From Rhizoctonia solani (taxonomy: Eukaryota > Basidiomycota > Agaricomycetes > Cantharellales > Ceratobasidiaceae), in assembly GCF_016906535.1 (NCBI RefSeq), contig NC_057381.1, positions 1,612,001 through 1,676,000 of the forward strand: a stretch of DNA of 64,000 nt. Direction: 5' to 3'. A model generated the notes under the pieces. It worked only from the letters and a program-made list of their open reading frames with translations. It had not been told where the DNA came from and did not search any database. Below, one piece after another: positions 58,440 to 64,000 of the stretch (position 1 is the stretch's first letter; the number at the start of each line of letters is the position of its first letter). A program made the position numbers and the translations under genes.

Positions 58440-60004
58440 GCTAGAGTTGTTGTTGTGTGTGAGTAGAAAATGAGATGGCTGTGTTAATGGGAAAGAGCAG
58501 CAGTTAGAGAGAGTGGGGTAATAGGAGTTTATATGGTGAAGTGTGATGGAGGTCGAGAAGAGGGGAGTTAAGCGCCCTTGACCGACCGGGTGCAAATAAG
58601 TGCTGCGGAGACAGTAACAACCGAACCCCCTTCCAGTCTCCAAGCCGTAAGCGAACTGCCCCGTCTACTATTTTTGTATAGTAGGCTCAAATACGCTTGG
58701 AACATTATCTCCATCTCTTGTACACTAACTGTGTGCCTTTCTCACCAGGGACGTGTGGCGTCGGTTCGTTTGGCCAACTGCCGGCTGAGGAAACAACAAG
58801 AATTTTGGCTTGAAACCCCAAGCTTTTCTGTGGTAGTTTCATATGATTGAACCTACTGACTCAGCTTGGTTGATGGGTTGGTAAGTTGAACAACTGAATT
58901 TTGTAGCTATTTTGTGCTACAAACTATTTACAGCCCTGGCACACCAACAACATCTCTACTGGTATAATTTGGGAATGAGCGTGATGTTTGTTAGGGTAAC
59001 AAACAGTTAGGACCACATATATCCCACGTACCCACTTGTATCGCGTGGCGCGCGGCGCGCGTTCCGCTTGGTGGGGTTGAAAATGGCCATAGTTTTCTGC
59101 CATATAACTACCACCGACCCTCGCTCGGGCTCTAAATCGATCTAGAGCCGCGACAATTCGGCGACCGAGGAGTCGACTTCTCGAAGCCGTAAGCCAACAT
59201 GTTCTATCGCATGTTCACATGGTGCTGCCCCATGATCCTTTTAGTTACAGCATGATTATTTTACATGACATAACTCTGACTACAACCCTTATGACTACCC
59301 CGAACACCAAGTCTTCTTAGCTTCCCTGTGCTCAGTGATATGGGCGAACAGAGGCGCGCATTAGTATTTCCATCACACAGCCTGAGCACTACCTATGCAC
59401 TGTAAAGGATAGCTTGCTTTACCCGAAGATACCGCACACGTTCACCCCATCAAATTGCCATACAATATCACCGCCTACAATAACCTCCTAATACTTCCAA
59501 AACCATACCTTTTGTGCCATGCCTCGCATGGTCATCGCGGCTATAACATGGCCATAAGCAGGGAGAGACGCATATAGTCAGGTTTAAGACAAGCACGTCA
59601 GCGGCTTAATGAAGATTTTACCGGAGAGATAAACATAAGTATGTGGGCTTTAAATATGAGTTATCTATCATCGAGCGAACTTGTTTTTGAAGGATCACTA
59701 TCGTCACTGATATGGCCCAGCTAACTAGAATCGGGCCTAAGCGTATGTGACTAATTTATGCATTATCACAAAATCTATTACCACGTGACTGGTGGGCAGA
59801 GTTGCACTCGCGTCGATTTCCTTTGGACTCCACACTGACCCGGTGGCACCGAGATTTCACAACACTCCTATCACTTTCAGATATTCAACATGCGAAGCAA
59901 AAAAGAAGTAGGCGTGACAATCTTTTATCAAAACCCATCACACATGTTTGACTGGTTTCGTGTTGCCACCAGGCCTTGAAGTCACCCTATCCGGTCGTGC
60001 AGCG
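58440..60004. other. Long intergenic region
   Basis: About 1.56 kb between the PLC-like gene and the F-box-like gene, which diverge. It contains a GC-rich, CG-repeated stretch (GGCGCGCGGCGCGCG) near 59047-59061. No gene, RNA or element recognised. Confidence 0.4.
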
Positions 60005-61627
60005 ATGGGAGATGCGCATGATCATCTCACGAGCGCACTCGCGTCATATCTAGACACATGCGCGGATTTGAGAACAGCACACTCTCTGAATTAACCAGCA
60101 ATTCCCAAGATTTTATAGCTCGGATCGAACGCCATATCACGTCTTTAAGCTCGTTTATTGTCAAGCAAGTGTTTCGAACTCGTCACATGTTATCGGAGAT
60201 TCAGAACAAGGTAGTCTCTCCGGTTTACACCATCCCAGAGGACGTCCTCGTAGAAATATTTAACTGGGTAATTTATGGACTTACCGCTGATAACGAACCA
60301 AAACGAACATCGATTGAGCACGACGTACGGGCCATTTACCGACAATTATACGAGCTAATTGGTGTCTGTTCTTCCTGGCGAGACACTATAATACACAGGG
60401 GATCTTTTTGGTCGATAGTACCTGTGTTTGACGAATGTGGATGCTCACGCCAGCTACTGAGTACCGTAATGGAACGTAGTCTTTGCCGGTCTGATGGTGC
60501 TCGCATTTCTTTTGCTATAGACTCTTCGCTCGATCCTGCTACATTCCTGCGTCCATTGCTCAATTATGGGAGCCGTATCCGAGCCTTTAACATTAAAACA
60601 CCATATCGACCACTGGATACTGTGTCTCAGCTTATTGCGTCTTCTTCGCCAGGTACTCTTTCCGAACTGGCAATCTACTTTACTGACGATTGGGACCTTC
60701 GTCGTGGCATCAAGAGACTATCGAACTACCTTTCCAACAGCAAGAGCGCTTTAACCAAATTCTGGGTTTCCTTTGTTCACTCAGACTTCGAAATTTTTAT
60801 ATCGACTTGCATGACGTATCTTTCGCTAGATTGGTAGAGTTGAAGGTTGAAGAGGTTATACTTGGCAGTCCACAGATGGTCAGAAGGCTTTTTAGGGCAA
60901 TATCTTCGGCGTCAAATCTTCAGTATTTAGGGCTTAACTTTATATCAAGCTACTCATCATCGGATGTAGACACCGTAGAGGAAGACAGCTTTACTATCTC
61001 TCTCTCCAACTTGAGAATTGTTCACCTTTCAGTGGCCTGGTTCAACGATTTTGAAATGGTTTTCAAGTCTTTTGTGCCCAGAAATGAAAAATGGATAATT
61101 TTCCTCCAAGATCGGTGTTTGTTTGGAGCACAACCCCCGCCTACTCCCGAGCAGCTAGTCCCTTTGCTACAGGGGTTCAACATAGATACATTAATACTTG
61201 AGGGGAGATACAATAGTGATTGGCTTGATGGATCCGAGTTATCCCAGCTTTTGAGGGCTGTGCCGAGTATAAAGACTTTGAAGCTCAATTCTTGGTCAAT
61301 CAACCAGCAACACTGGGAAGCTTTGACACGTGCTCCTAGTTGGATAGGGGCAGACACCATAACACTACCTCTACTTCGCGACCTCTATATGTACGACGCT
61401 CGAATTTCAGACGAAAATGGGATTCGCGCTGTTGTGTCAAGCCACAATATCCAGAAGTTACACTTGGCCGGATTTTTGTTTGATGAGGACCACGACCGCA
61501 AAATGAGGCCAATTGCTGATGATGACGATATTGTGGTCTGGCTTGCCTCCAACATATCCGATTTCCAGTTGATCCATCATAATCCCGGCTCCTATAAATC
61601 AATCACAGCGGAATGGCACTTGTGGTA
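60005..61627 (+). pseudogene. F-box-like / leucine-rich protein with two apparent frameshifts (gene U)
   Basis: The N-terminus in the first frame reads MGDAHDHLTSALASYLDTC, the usual opening of basidiomycete F-box proteins. The F-box itself (VYTIPEDVLVEIFNWVIYG, then LIGVCSSWRDTIIHRGSFWS) lies in a second frame. The LRR-like part (LRLRNFYIDLHDVSFARL onward to TAEWHLW) is in a third. The first frame change is near 60085-60100 and the second near 60775-60800; each would be repaired by one extra base and neither looks like an intron. F-box proteins of this type select substrates for SCF ubiquitin ligases. With both breaks real, only a short peptide could be made from the first ATG; an ATG at 60058 would allow an F-box-only product. 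Confidence 0.6.
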
Positions 61628-62963
61628 ATCGATATAATGCGAATCATTCAACGACGTGTTTTACATACGTTTCTCAACAACTTTCTGGATGCTACATATG
61701 TCATATGTCAGTTAGCTAACTCGCACCAATTATCAGTCCGTTTCAGTGATATGATAATTAGAACTTTAGATACAAGCTTAGGCAACGGGGGATTCTAAGG
61801 ATTATTTGTAGCAGTGAGGCCTAAAACGGCACTAATGGCCATATGATTACTAGCGGGCCTTCATAGTCCATGATCTGAACAAGGTACACTATTCTGTAGT
61901 GATAAAATGTTTGAACTTTCCTTGACATCCGTTCTTTAATCACTTGTTATTGAGGCGAGCGGAAGACTCACCCAGGAATGTCCGACATCAAGGCTAGGTG
62001 GGAGGATGCTAGATCAAATAGCAGCCTGAGACTGAATGTTGCGAATGAATATGCGCCAACAGGACCAAATCTGGAGCTCGTGAGTATGTATGGTGTGTGT
62101 ATTATGGTGGCATTAAAGGGAGTTAGTAACCGAACCATTCGCAAGCAGTCGCAATGTGTTGGCGGGGATGCACTGTTAGTTTCTTGTGATACGAGGCCGG
62201 CTCGCGGGCACCAACCTGGCTATGAAGCATGTCTTAGGTTCTGGTAGCCTCGTGCATTCAAAGGAGTGATATTCGAATAGGAAGATTGTGCATATGTGAG
62301 TGTATGCGTAATCATAGTCAGACATCAGCGGGGTGTGGGGGATCCGGCACAGAGTGTGCGGATGAGAGCTGGGGCATCGAGACTCGAGCAGAACTCGCGG
62401 GTGGGTGGCCAAGCCTGACGACAGTCAAGCAAGCCGGAGGGACGGGAGCAGTAAAACCCCTCACAGAAAGAGAGACGAGTGGTGCGGTGGGATTCAAAAA
62501 GAAAGTGAACGGGAAGGTGGGTGGGAAAAGAAGAAAATAAAAGCGCTATGAGGGACCGGACGCGCTGCGGAAGTACGGTCTATGAAAAACCCTCTGCGAC
62601 CATACACTTAAGTTTGGGCTTGTGCGTCTCTGCAAGCTCTGATCCACAGTCCCTATTTTTCATAAATCAAGCTCAATCTACAAATTTCTAGCTAGGATTT
62701 TCACGAAATCGAAACCCCGATTATCTTGATTCGCTCTGACTGGCAGGAAAACCCACATCTATGACAGGTTTCAGTTACCGCGCTAAGTAGAAGCGTACGT
62801 TAATGGGTAGCTGCTGACGATAGCCTTTGTGCATGGCTCAAGGGCACAGTGCCCAGGGTGGCTCTCTGTCTGACATATGGGAGGCACCGGTACTGGAGAG
62901 CTAACAGATTTTGTGGTCAAATCGTATGCATATTTTGAGAGAGCAAGTATCCATAACAATACT
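61628..62963. other. Intergenic region
   Basis: About 1.3 kb without a supported gene. Plus-strand frames at 61978-62247 and 62286-62540 lack splice logic, and the second is a purine-rich stretch. No element recognised. Confidence 0.4.
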
Positions 62964-64000
62964 TCAGTTAGAACGTACAGTGACACTGGCCCTTCCATTC
63001 GAGAAGTGAATAACATAAGCTCCAGCATCCTGGGAGTAGCTCCCGCTGGGTGTTAACGTTCCTATACCTGAAACCGCGGCAGGTTGTGACACCAATAGCC
63101 GACCGTTCGCAGCACTCGCGCTCGAGCCTCCTGCCGACGGGATAATGTTCAACGTAACGCTCTTGTCGGAAATCGTATATTGGATTGTATCGAAGGCTCC
63201 TGCATCAAGGGTAAATAGAGCGCCTAGCGGGGCAACATATACGCGTCTCCGGAGGGTATCGCGCGGGCTGACTGAAACGGATGTGCTGGTCGCGCTAGTG
63301 ACTATTCCACCGAATGCTTGCCACCCAAAGTTTAGGTGGTTCACGAGGAATGTGCCTGTGTTAAGAGCGTGCCCAAGGAAATTTGGGCCGTAATCACCGC
63401 TGTATGCGTCCCATTTCAGGGTATCGGGGTAAGAGTGGAACGCCGCCGATGCAAAGCCTTCCTGTATGATAGGGCCAGATATTAGTTGTATACGAAAAAA
63501 GTGATATTTACACACCTGGTCAATGTTCGAGAGTGGCCCACTCAGACCAGCAAATCCAACTTGTAGGAGATACAAGTCCGTTGGGCGAGATATGAATTCT
63601 GCAATGAGCGGAAGAGCGTTTAGACCACTTCCGTAGTGATGGATCTGTCTTTCAATCCTTTGAAGTTTGGCGCCGTAGATCATATCCCAGTACCTATTGT
63701 AGCCACGTTACTAACAACCTAATAGAGCAAGAAGAAGAAGAAGAAGAAGAAGAAGAAGCGCAGACCTTCTGGCATTGCCGTTCCATCCCCAGTGAGGTAC
63801 CGTAGGCATAAACCCTAAAATGGAATTCACTGTGTTGGCAGCAGTTGTACCGTAGTTAAAGTATCGTGCCCTATATGCGTGGCTTAGTTCCGTTAGAAAA
63901 TAACATGAAAAAATTAGCTTACCAGGCGTAAACACCCTCTTGCCCAGTAGAGTCCCAAGCCATCTACGAGTATCTCAGCAAAATTCATGCGATTCGAACG
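62964..64000 (-). CDS. DUF5695 family protein, C-terminal part (runs off window)
   Basis: The 3' exons are present to the stop at 62964. From the window edge inward they read AWDSTGQEGVYAWARYFNYG, NSILGFMPTVPHWGWNGNAR, YWDMIYGAKLQRIERQIHHY, GSGLNALPLIAEF, GLSGPLSNIDQEGFASAAFH, SYPDTLKWDAYSGDYGPNFL and NFGWQAFGG. This is the DUF5695 family, large secreted fungal proteins likened to glycoside hydrolases; the rich Trp/Tyr/His/Asp content of these motifs fits a sugar-binding cleft, but activity is unproved. A C-terminal beta domain follows, ending GRASVTVRSN. The exon at about 63964-63923 is entered after CTCGTAG; upstream exons are outside. An (AAG)n microsatellite lies in one intron. Confidence 0.85.
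63729..63758. repeat. (AAG)n microsatellite in a DUF5695 intron
   Basis: About ten perfect AAG units lie in the intron between the NGNAR and YWDMI exons. Being in an intron it does not alter the protein, but it is likely to vary in length. Confidence 0.9.

Noticed and set aside
1..64000. CRISPR arrays, operons, bacterial insertion sequences
   Set aside because: Intron-rich genes show this is a fungal nuclear sequence, and no regularly spaced direct repeats were seen.

Overview
The window is eukaryotic and looks like an Agaricomycete basidiomycete. Genes carry many short introns (mostly 45-70 bp, GT..AG, a few GC..AG) and several very small exons. It holds a Plavaka-type transposase and domain families typical of Agaricomycetes (DUF6698, F-box/LRR proteins, DUF5695). 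The mix suggests a Rhizoctonia/Ceratobasidium-like fungus, but that placement is from gene style only. There is no prokaryotic, organellar or rRNA sequence. All gene models were assembled by hand from reading frames, splice signals and paralogue comparison.

Layout. 1-281: start of a UbiA-like membrane prenyltransferase (minus, runs off the left edge). 603-2773: two tandem copies of a three-exon-core membrane protein with an identical 17-nt microexon; the second copy has a one-base frameshift. 3485-13494: three members (C, D, E) of a long-helix family whose layout resembles alpha-helical pore formers. They are interrupted by a GC-rich repeat present in three diverged copies (4896-6760). 13660-14352: AhpD/carboxymuconolactone decarboxylase-like protein. 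14536-15024: orphan coding fragments. 15085-16393: RanGAP (Rna1). 16550-17135: MLRQ/B12D complex-I-type small membrane protein. 17784-21418: three tandem minus-strand paralogues with a D...ExK pattern like PD-(D/E)XK nucleases; the middle copy has a swapped motif. 22187-28333: one very long Ser/Pro/Arg-rich disordered protein. 29215-30240: a diverged inverted repeat. 32417-33926: orphan polyarginine protein. 35647-39917: Plavaka transposase, apparently intact, head to head with a DUF6698 gene (40234-41724). 43104-43343: a compact foldback (MITE-like) element. 44252-44697: double-stranded RNA-binding motif protein. 45838-48686: tRNA dihydrouridine synthase Dus3. 49419-49883: small HMG/YABBY-like protein. 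50597-51976: charged coiled-coil protein. 52208-53619: WRKY/GCM1-type zinc-finger protein. 54218-55801: replication factor C subunit (Rfc4/RFC2 type). 56988-58439: secreted, probably GPI-anchored PLC-like phosphodiesterase. 60005-61627: F-box-like protein with two frameshifts. 62964-64000: DUF5695 protein running off the right edge.

How it fits together. Conserved housekeeping genes (RanGAP, MLRQ, Dus3, RFC, HMG) are separated by fast-evolving accessory genes: tandem paralogue clusters, mobile elements and F-box genes. The most interesting accessory content is the C/D/E helical family, the H/I/J nuclease-like cluster and the transposase-DUF6698 pair. Apparent frameshifts in genes B, D, G and U are all of the same type (one base missing), so assembly error must be weighed against gene decay.
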